A stretch of DNA of 64,000 nt from Desmodesmus armatus. Lineage: Eukaryota; Chlorophyta; Chlorophyceae; Sphaeropleales; Scenedesmaceae. Position 1 is the first letter of the stretch. Each line of letters opens with the position of its first letter. The DNA is taken from contig VIIQ02000051.1 of assembly GCA_007449985.2 (NCBI GenBank), forward strand, positions 372,001-436,000, in the 5' to 3' direction. Below are positions 33,896 to 43,709 of the stretch, piece after piece. The translations under genes and the position numbers were made by a program. Below the pieces are notes generated by a model. The model did not search any database. It was not told where the DNA came from and saw nothing but the letters and a program-made list of their open reading frames with translations.

Positions 33896-36800
33896 GACTT
33901 CGGTCTGGTCAGTGTTGAATAGGACAGTCAGACAGTCTGTATTGATGGCTGATCGGCAAAACCTGACACCACAAGTTTTTTGCCACCAACTACTGATGAG
34001 TGATCGTCATTCAACACCTGTGCACGGCAGCAGCAGCAGCAGGGACATCGGTTTGGTCACTGTTAGTATTCGATATGACACTCAGACAGGCTGTATGTGT
34101 TGTGGCTGATCGGCAAAACCTGACACCACAAGTCTTTATTTGCCGCCAACTGCGGCCGAGTGGTAGTCATTCAACACCTGTGCATGAGTTATCCTTCCAA
34201 GACTTACCCAGCCATCCTTCCGAGACAGTCCTATAGCCAGCCCGCTCACCTCTGCAGCTGCAAACATGTTAATGCAGGCCTCAAAAGGCACCACAGGCAG
34301 CACTGGTGTGTCACTGCTGCCGCCCTGACTGCCCTTGTCGCTAGCAGCCGCCACGGCAGCAGCTGCTGCTGCTGCTGCATCACCGTCCCCTGGCAGGATG
34401 ATGTTTGCTGCAGGGTCGGTGGCGCTGTCTAAGCTGGTGTCAGCACCAATGTAGGCGGATGCCTGCGGGGCAGGGCAGTACATAACAGTATATGTTAGTA
34501 GAGTGAAAGGCCCCTTGGGTCGCGTCGGTGGCGCTGTCTAGGCTGGTGTCAGCACCAATGTAGGCGGATGCCTGCGGGGCAGGGCAGGGCAGCACAGCAC
34601 AGTACGGTACAGTAAAGTACAGTACAGTACAGCTCAGTACAGTACAGTGAGGGGCAACACAGTTGTTGAGTCGGGTCGGTGACGCTATCTGGGCTGATGT
34701 CAGCACCAATGTAGGCGGACGCCTGTGGGTGAGGGCAGGGCAGTACAATAAAGTAAAGTACAGTAAGGGGCAACACAGTTGATAGGTCGGGTCAGTGGCG
34801 CTGTCTAGGCTGATGTGAGCACCGATGTCGGTGGACGCCTGCAGATAGAGAAGTACAGTTCAGTACAGTACAGTGCAGTACAGTGCAGTACAGTTCAGTA
34901 CAGTACAAGCACATTACTGTAAGGGGCGACACAGTTATTGGGTCAGGTCGGTGGCGCTGTTTAGGCTGGTGTGCACCAATGTAGGCGGAAGCCTGGAGAG
35001 AAAGTTGGCAGCATGTGCAGTGCAGTGGACGGCTGTGTGGGCTTGTGCGTGCGCACACACTGTAGAGTGTGGGCCTATTTACGGTGCCGACTTCAAAGTC
35101 AGAACAATACTGAGCATGGTGTAATGGTCAACAGAGGTGCCAGGCGCTGATGGGCTGTGCAGCAAGCTGTAGGTGTACATGTAAGGTGGACGCTATGTCA
35201 GCCTTTCCCCTTTCACATACCCTGCCCCTTACCCCCCACCCTCACCTGCTCCTCTTTGAGCTTCTGCCTATTTGCCTCCCCTCCCCTACCCCTGCCCCTC
35301 CCCCCCCCCCCCACACACACACCTGTTCCTCTTGAGCTTCTGCCTCTTTGCCTCCCTTGCCCCTCCCCTGCCCTGCCCTTCCCTGCCGCCCCCCCCCCCT
35401 CCCCTCCACACTCACATGTGCATGCATGTGACTCGCATGTATCCCATATCTTCAACACACACGCACCTGCTCCTCCTTGAGCTTCTGCCTCTTTGCCTCC
35501 CTCTCCCTGTATGTGGCCACCGCCTCCTGGTTGATCGCAGCCTCAACAGGGATGTTGAGCGACAGAACAGTGTTCACACTGCGCCTGCACACACAAACAC
35601 AAACGCGACACATTGCTCGCTGTTCAGCCCCACAAACCTGCCCCTCTGACCCCCTGCACACCCTGGTGAGGACCCCCCCCCCCGCTCGGCTGATTCAGAG
35701 TGACTGGTTCCAATATTTGTGTGAGCATACGACCCAGGGCACACTGCTTGCTGTGCACCTCTCACAAGTCGACCCCCACACTCCTGTCAAACCACCGTGT
35801 TTCCGCTTGTCCTTCCTTACACCAGCCAACACGCCCACCCACCAGGCTACCCAAAGGCCTCAAACACTCGACTGTCACTAGCATTGTGATGGCCCCGACC
35901 TCGCTGTTCACAAAGAAGCCAACACAAGCACCCCCCCCCCCAGCCACCTGTAGCTGACACAGTTGCTGGTGTGGCACTCCCATGCACGAGCCAACCCCCC
36001 TCCACCTCACAACAGCCAACACAAGCACCCCCCCCAACCACCTGTAGCTGACACAGTTGCTGGTGTGGCACCTCCATACACGAGCGGACCCCCCACCCCC
36101 ACCCCCAAATGTCACAACAGAAACCACAACACCCCCCACCCCCCCACCTGTAGCTGACACAGTTGCTGGTGTGGCACTGTATCCTGTCCTCCAGCTGGAA
36201 GTTGAACATGGCAGGGCTCAGGGGGGCGTCGGCAGGGAGGGCCAGGCGCTGCGCGTTGCCATGCTCAGCACGACTCATAAGCTCTAGCACGTGGGTCATG
36301 TACTCCATGGCGTCCTGAGGTAGGAGTGTGGGCGGGAAAAGAGAGGTGATGGGGGTGTGAGTGTGTGTGTGTGTGTGTGGGGGGGGGTGATGATTGTGGG
36401 CGTTTGCAGTTTCGACATGACCCCGTGATTGCATAACCCCAACACGAAACAGCCTCCCTCGCTCGCCAGGTAGTGATGGAAACAAAGGTCTAGAGTTGTC
36501 TGACTGAGCAGTCTGACTCAGCGGTATGACTAATCAGTAGAAGCCCGTCAAAATCAGGCTGCACGTACCTGCTGTCGGCCAGAGGAGAACTCTGGGTGTC
36601 CTTTGCCCACAAGCGACTTGAATGATGTGGGTCGCACACTGTTGGCCTCCTGAGCAGCGGTCTCAGCACGACCACCTCCTGCACACCACACACCCACAAC
36701 ACATCACACAACCGTTATTCTCACTCTTGCTGTTTCTGTTTTTTGTTTCGTGTTTCTGTCTTGCTGTTTCTGCATCTGCCACTGCTGCAAGACATTGAGA

Positions 36801-39800
36801 ACCTGACCTGCAAACATAGCGGCAAGTGCCAACATGGCTAGTGAACTAGAAGCGCCACATGTAATGTTGAACAGAACGCCACTGGTGTAATGGTAGATAC
36901 AAACACAACGCCCCCTCTAGCTCCCATGTAGTAAATATCTGCCAGTAACTGCCGACAACTGCCATGCATCAACCAGCGCACCTGCATGTGCAGCGTCCAG
37001 TGGCTCCCCGGCTGCTGCCACACCAGCAGCAGCATCAGCAGCCGCAACTGCTGCCCCGTCACTGGTGTCCATAGGGTCGGAGCCACCAGGCCCTGCTGCT
37101 GCTGAGGGCTCTATTGCTGTTGCTGGCGACGGAGTTGGCTTGCCTGTCTTACCTTGAACCAACGCCACACCCACCTGCAAGGAGCAAACATCAGCATCGG
37201 CATCAACATAAGCACAACAGCAGCAATGAGCATCATCGAGCATCGAACCAATCCAAAATGCGACATACACGAGAGTGGTGGGCCGTGATGGCAGCTGGAC
37301 TGTTTCACACTGAAGGAGTGAACCTGGAGAATAAGGGGTACTGGTAATGATGCTAAACCAACAGCAGCTCTCAGAAAGACCCTCCCTCATCCCCACCGTT
37401 GGCTGGCGATCTACACAGAGCAGACGCAAATTTTGGCTAGCACAGCAGAGCACATGGCACATATGCAAGGCTTCTCTGAGTTTGAACTTCAGGGTTTGGG
37501 CCCCGTGGATGTGAAGTTCAGGGTTTTGGTCTGCTGGGTATGAAATTCAGGGTTTTGGTGTCGTTGAATTTGAATTAAGGGGGTGGGATATGCATGGTTC
37601 CGTGTAAAACCCTCGCACCTTGGAGAGCTGTGAGGGCAGGTCGTCTGCAGGGTTTGCTGGTGCGCTGCTGAAGATGGCTCCTGCATTGTTGACATAGCGC
37701 TCCGACAGCTCAGGCAGTGAGAACAACACCTGCACACAACGCAGCATGAACAAGGTGAATGCTTTGATCAGCATCCCAGCCAACGTGCTTGAACAGCCCT
37801 CCCTGTTAGATCACACCATACCGACATACGGTGTTGATCAGGCCACCATTATCCCTCTAGCAGGGAGCCCAAAGCCTGCAAGCAACAGCGCCTAGTGCGC
37901 AGCGCACTGGTGGGCGCAACATCAAACAGTCAGCTGCACTCGACCAACCTAGAGGATGCCCTACCCAAAACAAAAAACAGTGCAGGGATGTCAGCAATCA
38001 AGTTGCCAACTTGCCCCAGCACAATGCTACCATTCATTGAGCACCATCGACACCCACCACCAACACCACCCACCAAACAGCCAACAATACATTCAAGCTC
38101 TCAACCAACCCCTTGCACCCGCCAAAGCAACTAAGCCGCTCATCTTCCCAAGCTGCAACCAAGCTACTAATCCTACCAAGCTGCTGATCCTCTCAACTTC
38201 TCCCTCACCTGCCGCACACTGTCATGTAGCAGCACAATGCTACATATCATCAAACAACCGACAAGGCATTCAAGCTAACAACCAACCCCCCACAAGTCAA
38301 AAACCATCAAGCTGCTATTTGCCCCAAAGCCTCCCTCACCTGCAGCACGCTGTTCATGTAGCAGCTGTTACCCAGGTTGACCAGGCCCACGTGACCCGGC
38401 CCACTCAACTGAGTGAGCTTGGCCCCACCACCAAAACCACCCACCAAACAGCCAAGAAAGCAACCAAGCTCTCAACCAACCCCTACACCCGCCGAAGCAC
38501 TCATGCTGTTTATCCTGCTAAGCTGCAACATTTGCGGACTTGCTCACCTGCAGCACGCTGTTCATGTAGCAGCTGTTACCCAGGTTGACCAGGCCCACGT
38601 GACCCGGCCCACTCAACTGAGTGAGCTTGGCCCCAGCTTCAGTGAGGGCACTGAACTCATAGGCAACGTTCATGTCGATCTCCAGCTCAGCCATGGTCTT
38701 GGCAGTCTTCTCCATCTGCAGGCATAAACCACGCCATATCAATTGATTTTAGGGGTTTTGTGGTCATCACTAGCATCACACAACTTATAATCTTGCTCCT
38801 GTTCCACGTATCTGCCTGTATCTACGCACAATTTGCTTTGCTTCTTCTCAGAGCTCACCAATTTCAATCCCTACTCAGTTTTCAAAAGGGAGTACAACAA
38901 CTCACACATCTCACCCGCCCCCACATGCCCCAGTCCCTAACCGACCTGCAGCATGTTGATGCCCCAGTGCGCCAGGTGCGTGTTCAGCTCAGGGTCTGTC
39001 ACCATCTCGTCCTCATCAGCTGCAGCAACAGCAGCAACAGTACACTTCAGAAGAGTAGAGTAGGGTCGAGTAGAGTACAGCGGAGTACAATCAAGCAGAG
39101 TACAGCAGAGTACAAGTAACCTCAGCACTATCCAGCGAGCCAAAGGCTCATGTTGAAACAACAGAAACAGCAGCAAAGCAGTATCAGCAAGGCAATGCTA
39201 ACAGAGTGTGTGTATGACCTTGAGTGCTATACAATGCCATGCCTATTCCACTTCCCAACAGCCCCACAACAGGGGCTGTGCATCAGAAGCCCGGCCACAG
39301 CAACAGCCCAGCAACAGGCAGACGACCCTCAACAGCTCAAGCCTTGCTGGCTATCTAAATTTGATACTGAGACAGTGTCCCCAGTGACTGCACTACTCTG
39401 TACTGTACTGTGTTATCACTGCACTGTACTGTACTGTTACTGTACTGCACCATACAGTACCTTCCCAAAAGTCAGATTGGTGCGTACCTGCGTAGCTGTA
39501 CACGTCAGCACCTGCGGGAGTGATGGTGCCCAGCTTGACCACCAGTGGGTACTTGCGGCCTGTGGCCTCGTAGTGCCGCAGCGCTGAGCCGTTGCCACCC
39601 GTGCCGTCAGCGTACTGCAGCATGCAAGGGATGACACACCAGTTGTAATGCAATGATACTGATGCTATCTGTGCCGTCAACATACTGCAGGATGCATCAC
39701 AGCGGTTGTGACGCAATGACACCAACAGCCTGCTGCAAGGATACTGATGCAACCCATGCTGTCAGCATACTGCAGGATGCAAGGATGACACAGCGGTTGT

Positions 39801-42800
39801 GACGCAATGACACCAACAGCCTGCTGCAAGGATACTGATGCAACCCATGCTGTCAGCATACTGCAGGATGCAAGGATGACACAGCGGTTGTGACGCAATG
39901 ACACCAACAGCCTGCTGCAAGGATACTGATGCAACCCATGCTGTCAGCATACTGCAGGATGCAAGGATGACACAGCGGTTGTGACGCAATGACACCAACA
40001 GCCTGCTGCAAGGATACTGATGCAACCCATGCTGTCAGCATACTGCAGGATGCAAGGATGACACAGCGGTTGTGACGCAATGACACCAACAGTCTGATGC
40101 ATCATAACAGTTGTGATGCAATCGGATGCAAGGGCGCTTTATGAGCTCGTGATGAAACAGTCATGTATGGCGCATCGTGCAGCGGAAGCCCACACAATCA
40201 CCCCCTTGTGTCTGGAGTTGCTCGCACGCAATTATCTTACCCCTCTGACGACGGAACACAGTACCACATGTAAACCCTTTCCCTCTGATAACAAAAGACA
40301 GCACTAGGATAGTTCCCCAGCAAGCCGCACCTGTCGTCCAGACCCAATGTGGCCTGTGGACAGGTTGAGCCACAGGTTCTCCGTAACTCCTGTGTCATCA
40401 CAGCGCCAGTCTGCGGGGTTTGGGCTGATCTTGCGGCCGTTGGTGATCTGCTCTAAGTCCTTGGCATACCTGGGGGGGGGGGGCGTGCACACAGTAGGTT
40501 TATTGCAGGGGATGATGCACACAATAGGGGATTGGCAGGGGATGCTGCACACTACAGGGGATTGGCAGGGGATGATGCACACGATAGGCTTGTTGCAGGG
40601 GATGATGCACACATTAGGTGATTGGCAGGGGATGATGCACACTGTAGGGGATTGGCAGGGGATGATGCACACAATAGGTTTATTGCAGGGGATGATGAAC
40701 ACAATAGGGGATTGGCAGGGGATGATGCACAAAATAGGGTTTTGGCAGGAGATGCTGCGCACAATAGAAGCTGGCCTGTTGTTAGGGGTTTCGACGGGGT
40801 CCTGCGGTGGTGACCAGGGCCTTGGGGGCCTTGCGGACTGTTTAGCCGGACTCCAGCTCAACAGTGCGCAAGGCCCCCAAGGCCCTGGTGACCACCGTAA
40901 GACCCCGCCGCAACCCCTACGACAGGCCAGCTTCTGCCCCTCCCACACTGGACTACTACCAGTGGGGCCTATCATCCATAGGCCATTGCCCTAGCCTTCG
41001 AGCATGCATGTGATGCGTTGTCCTTGAAGGATGCAAGGCCAGTGGGAGGAATCCTATGGCGTTACAATACAAAGGGGGTGTATCGGATTCTTTCATTCTT
41101 CTTTCTTTCTTGAACCACCGCCCCCATGGCTCTGTCTGCCACCGCGGACCCCGCCACCGCCATGACATGTTTTGGCAGGAGGGGCATGCCAAGGCTGAGG
41201 TTTTAGAGTTGTTGTGTTGGGTATAAAGGGTGTTCAAATGTGACGGTCACGCTGCTGCTGTGTTCGGGCAATATAGTTAATTAATTAATTGCAATATAAT
41301 AACTAATTAAATTGATATATTCAGGTTGACGCAAAGGGTGCCGGATGGGAGGTCAACAGCAACCCCTAGGCCTCCTGTCGAAAGCATGTCAGGTGTGACA
41401 AACTGTACCTCCCACTACCCCTGCTATTAGGTTGGCGGCTGATAGGAACAGTTCAGCGTCTGCTGAAACCCAACCATGACCGTTATGTCTGCCACATCTG
41501 TCTGTACACCACCCCACCAACAGCACGGAGTGCTGCATGGTGTCACTCTAGTTAGTTAGTCAACTACAGAGTGCAAGCCGTCCACTTTGCACAGCTGTGG
41601 AATGTAAGCTGTCCACTGACTTTATGTGACTGTCATGGCTTCCCATTATGGAAAGTGATTATATCAGCCACATCCACTCACTGAGTTGACAGCTTACATC
41701 CCATAGCCGTGCAAATTGGACGGCCTGCACCCCACAGTACTAGTTGTGTGAGGGCCATCGTTCAGCACTCCTTCTGTTATGGCGCAGCTGTGGGGTGCAA
41801 GCTACCTATTTCACAAAGCTGTGAGGCTGTCTGCTGCACACACTGGTGTGGCATGCAAACTACAGCTGTCCACAAACCATCAGGTATGGGCCATAAGCCA
41901 TCACACTTTGAACACATATGCAGGCTGCAAACAGTCTGCTTCCCACAGCTATGGTGCAAAAGCTCAGCTGTTTGTAGACAGTAGCTACTTACTTGCTGAC
42001 CCTCCTTTCCTCCTCCCAAGCAGACACCTGTTCCATCTTGGTGGCCCCTTCATGAATCTGATGTCAAGGAGTGAAAGGCGGGGGGGGGGGGGGGGTGGTC
42101 GGGGAAAGGGGGGGTAAAAGCAATGGTGAGAAAGCGCATGCTTGCTTGAAGGAGGGGAGTCCCTGTGCTGCAGTAACCCAACCTGGCATGCGATGACACA
42201 CATCTCAACACTGGAACGCAGACCTTGAAACTTTGGACAGGTCACGAAGCCCTTCCCTCTCTTTCCATCAAATTGCACCCATAGTGCGCCCCCGTCCCCC
42301 CTCCCCAATCCCCCCCTCCTGAAACATAAATGCCACACCTGAACAGCATTGATGACATTCAGCACCAGCTCTGGCAGGTCAGGACATGGCAGTGGCACCT
42401 CCAGCCGCTGCTGCCCGGGCCCCTGCACCACCACCAGTGATGCTGACTGTTCCAGGGTATAGTCCTTCTGGTTCTCCAGCGCAAAACCGCCCTCGGTACC
42501 AAGGGCCAGCTTGCTGGGCTTGTTGGCTGCTGCTGCTGCACGCTCTGCTTTCTCGGCTTCTGTCAGTGGCACCTGGAGAGCAGCAGCGGGAGTATCAGCG
42601 GGACGGCGAGCAGAGGGTTGGTGGGAATGTGGTGTGTCAGGAGATGCAGGGACATGCATGCGGGTATGTGGCCTGAACCACACACCAAACCCCAGCACCA
42701 GCAGCTCTGGCATGCTGCGTGCTGACCATGGCTTGGACCTGCACGAATGCCTCACAAGCTGTCATGGCAATGCGAAACCTACGAGGCAGCACAGCTTGCA

Positions 42801-43255
42801 CACTGACGATGCTGCTGCAGATACCGCTGTGTCAGGTGCACAATGCTCGGTGTTTCTGCTTCTGCTGCCACTGCTGTGCTGCTGTGGCTCACCCGCTTTG
42901 ACTGCAAATGCAGGTACAAGCTGTTGCCGGACTTCTGGTGGTCCAGCTCAACAAAGTCAGCACCAAATCCCTGCAGCAAACAGTTCACACGATAATACTT
43001 ACACACACGATCAGACTGGATAACAGCACTCAAGCAGCGCATTCACGACCCCATGGACTTCTGCCCTGCTTGATCTGTGTGACACACGCCCAGCACCTGG
43101 AAGCTCTTCAGGTTGACGAACAGGCCTCCAGGGGACTCGGGTGTGTCGAAGCTGTACATGCATTCGTCCTTGTAGACCTTGTCGAAGTGCTTGGGGGGTT
43201 GCAGGCCTCGCATGCCCAACCTGACTTGATCCAGCACAGCCTCTGGCACCGCCAT
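30474..43255 (-). CDS. USP5/UBP14-type ubiquitin C-terminal hydrolase, 22 exons
   Basis: Family role: disassembly of free polyubiquitin chains. Exons (minus): 43255-43097, 42970-42893, 42572-42339, 42057-41993, 40469-40331, 39614-39488, 39019-38946, 38715-38548, 37729-37619, 37174-36982, 36678-36569, 36314-36148, 35584-35467, 34462-34250, ~33799-33682, 33341-33090, 32733-32567, 32268-32205, 31998-31851, 31402-31363, 30891-30829 and 30593-30474; about 975 aa. Domains in order: N-terminal [13 protein letters not shown] region; ZnF-UBP-like [17 protein letters not shown]...[16 protein letters not shown]; Cys box [13 protein letters not shown] (Cys ~341); [26 protein letters not shown]; two UBA domains (QLVSMGF...[17 protein letters not shown] and LTAMGF...[11 protein letters not shown]); His box [15 protein letters not shown]; end [10 protein letters not shown]. 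The zinc-finger cysteines are mostly replaced. Exon 15 lacks a clear AG acceptor. Many introns hold partial exon copies. Confidence 0.9.
31406..31477. repeat. (CAG)24 tract at the acceptor of deubiquitinase exon 20
   Basis: This reads (CTG)24 in the sense strand and runs directly into the CAG acceptor of the 40-base exon ending KYELM (start 31402). The trinucleotide tract takes the place of the polypyrimidine tract. Confidence 0.95.
32700..33022. repeat. Copies of the 5' edge of deubiquitinase exon 17
   Basis: Exon 17 starts at 32733 with [20 protein letters not shown] copy at ~32848-32905 reads [17 protein letters not shown], with the same GATGCAG acceptor and the same CAGCACAGCACAGCACATGGGG stretch beside it. 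A shorter remnant lies at ~32995-33022. Spacing of the first two is ~173 bases. Confidence 0.85.
33766..34180. repeat. Three tandem copies of deubiquitinase exon 15 5' edge with a growing CTG tract
   Basis: The segment encoding [12 protein letters not shown] occurs at ~33766-33799 (joined to the rest of exon 15), ~33983-34018 ([12 protein letters not shown]) and ~34140-34176 (followed by a stop). Between copies runs the same ~150-base intron. The outer two copies have a CACAG|GTGTTGAATGAC acceptor. The copy joined to the exon reads CACTGTTGAATGAC, three bases shorter and without the AG. Adjacent CTG units number 5 in one spacer and 31 in the other. Confidence 0.88.
33802..33894. repeat. (CAG)31 tract beside deubiquitinase exon 15
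   Basis: Thirty-one CAG units on the plus strand read as CTG in the sense strand. The matching spot in the next tandem unit (34028-34042) has five. The flanking GGAC.TCGGT..GGTCA sequence is shared by both units, so this is an expansion within a known duplicate. Confidence 0.95.
34440..35000. repeat. Five tandem copies of the 5' edge of deubiquitinase exon 14
   Basis: The real exon starts at 34462 with [17 protein letters not shown]. Copies start at 34571, 34722, 34838 and 34992, each with ~50 bases of exon-like sequence. Divergence grows with distance from the real exon. Acceptor-like CCTGC/CAGGC is kept in the nearer copies. The spacers are GTACAGTACAG-like pentanucleotide repeats. Confidence 0.88.
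35240..35500. repeat. Three copies of the 3' edge of deubiquitinase exon 13
   Basis: Exon 13 ends at 35467 with [15 protein letters not shown]. Copies of the last ~30 bases, with donor, lie downstream in the gene sense at ~35325-35360 and ~35244-35277. They are separated by C-rich (sense G-rich) stretches. Confidence 0.85.
35940..36180. repeat. Three copies of the 3' edge of deubiquitinase exon 12
   Basis: Exon 12 ends at 36148 with [15 protein letters not shown]. Copies of the last ~30 bases, with the CTACAG|GTGG donor, lie at ~36041-36072 and ~35945-35978. Spacing is ~100 bases, with sense-strand G runs between them. Confidence 0.88.
37985..38640. repeat. Tandem copies of the 3' edge of the catalytic-cysteine exon
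   Basis: The last ~93 bases around the exon 8 end (38544-38635, encoding [28 protein letters not shown] and the donor) recur at 38335-38427 with no mismatch I can see, 208 bases away. An older copy lies at ~38205-38235 and a faint one at ~37995-38035. The intron part of the unit (ACCACCCACCAAACAGCCAA-like) is repeated as well. Confidence 0.9.
39614..40105. repeat. 91-base minisatellite carrying the acceptor of deubiquitinase exon 6
   Basis: Exon 6 starts at 39614 with YADGTGG. The CTGCAG|TA acceptor with TATGCTGAC recurs at ~39685, 39771, 39862, 39953 and 40044. The last four are 91 bases apart and nearly identical. The repeat sits in the intron just before the exon. Confidence 0.9.
40495..40765. 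repeat. 30-base minisatellite, about 9 units
   Basis: The unit is GATTGGCAGGGGATGATGCA followed by CACAATAGGG, repeated with small changes, in deubiquitinase intron 4. Because 30 is a multiple of three, both strands stay open through it, which makes false reading frames. Confidence 0.92.
40766..40935. repeat. Long hairpin: ~77-base inverted repeat with a 17-base loop
   Basis: The left arm 40766-40842 and right arm 40860-40935 are complementary over almost their whole length, with about nine mismatches or gaps. The perfect core includes CAGGGCCTTGGGGGCCTTGCG. It lies in intron 4 of the deubiquitinase, next to the minisatellite. Possible readings are a small-RNA precursor, a foldback element, or a recent inverted duplication. 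Confidence 0.9.
41561..41742. repeat. Second foldback: ~58-base imperfect inverted repeat
   Basis: The left arm ~41561-41620 (TGCAAGCCGTCCACTTTGCA...GAATGTAAGCTGTC) pairs with the right arm ~41682-41742 at roughly 80% identity, with a ~60-base spacer. Related AGCTGTGGGGTGCAAGC motifs recur at ~41787-41880. An AT-rich TTAATTAATTAATTG stretch lies at ~41275-41315. Also in intron 4; a MITE-like element is possible. Confidence 0.7.
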
Positions 43256-43709
43256 GCTGGGCTGGTTCCTGTCTTGACGTAGAACAGATCGGACAAGTAT
43301 GAAAGAGTTGATTGATCAAGGCACTGATCAAGGCACTGCAAGTCTGACCTATCTGATCTGCAGCGCACAGACTGGCAAGTGCAGCTGGTAGCACCGCGGC
43401 CAGCTCAACAAGTCACCAATTTCCATCTGCGATGTAGAGACAGCAGGGCAACACGGAACACTGGTGACTAAACGCCATTGTCACTGCTGTTTGACTTGTT
43501 GGCTGGCATGAAATTAGGGGGGTGTCAGCTTGTCCATTAACAAGTTGCGTTGCCCCTGGATGTTATGATGATGGTTGCTGCACCCTTGGTCGTATTGGCA
43601 AGCACTTTGACCCTTTGCCTTTTTTGGGGGGGGGGGGGAGAAGGGGTTGGAACTGTACATCAGTAACGTCTCGACCCTTGGTAATTTTTGACGCATTCAC
43701 AACACCAGC
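43256..43709. promoter_or_regulatory. Intergenic region between transporter stop and deubiquitinase start
   Basis: Both genes run on the minus strand, so this 454-base stretch holds the transporter 3' UTR and the deubiquitinase promoter. A short direct repeat TGATCAAGGCACTGATCAAG is at ~43312-43331 and a G13 run at ~43626. No clear TATA box. Confidence 0.45.

Noticed and set aside
39625..40105. Minisatellite considered as a CRISPR-like array
   Set aside because: Units are contiguous and nearly identical, with no unique spacers, and they contain a eukaryotic splice acceptor.
40347..40994. 215-codon plus-strand frame and a 223-codon minus-strand frame over the minisatellite
   Set aside because: The 30-base repeat is a multiple of three and so keeps several frames open. 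The minus frame only borrows real exon 5 of the deubiquitinase at its end.
43297..43400. Possible tRNA or small RNA upstream of the deubiquitinase
   Set aside because: The direct repeat of GATCAAGGCACT suggested structure, but no cloverleaf or conserved A/B boxes could be made out.
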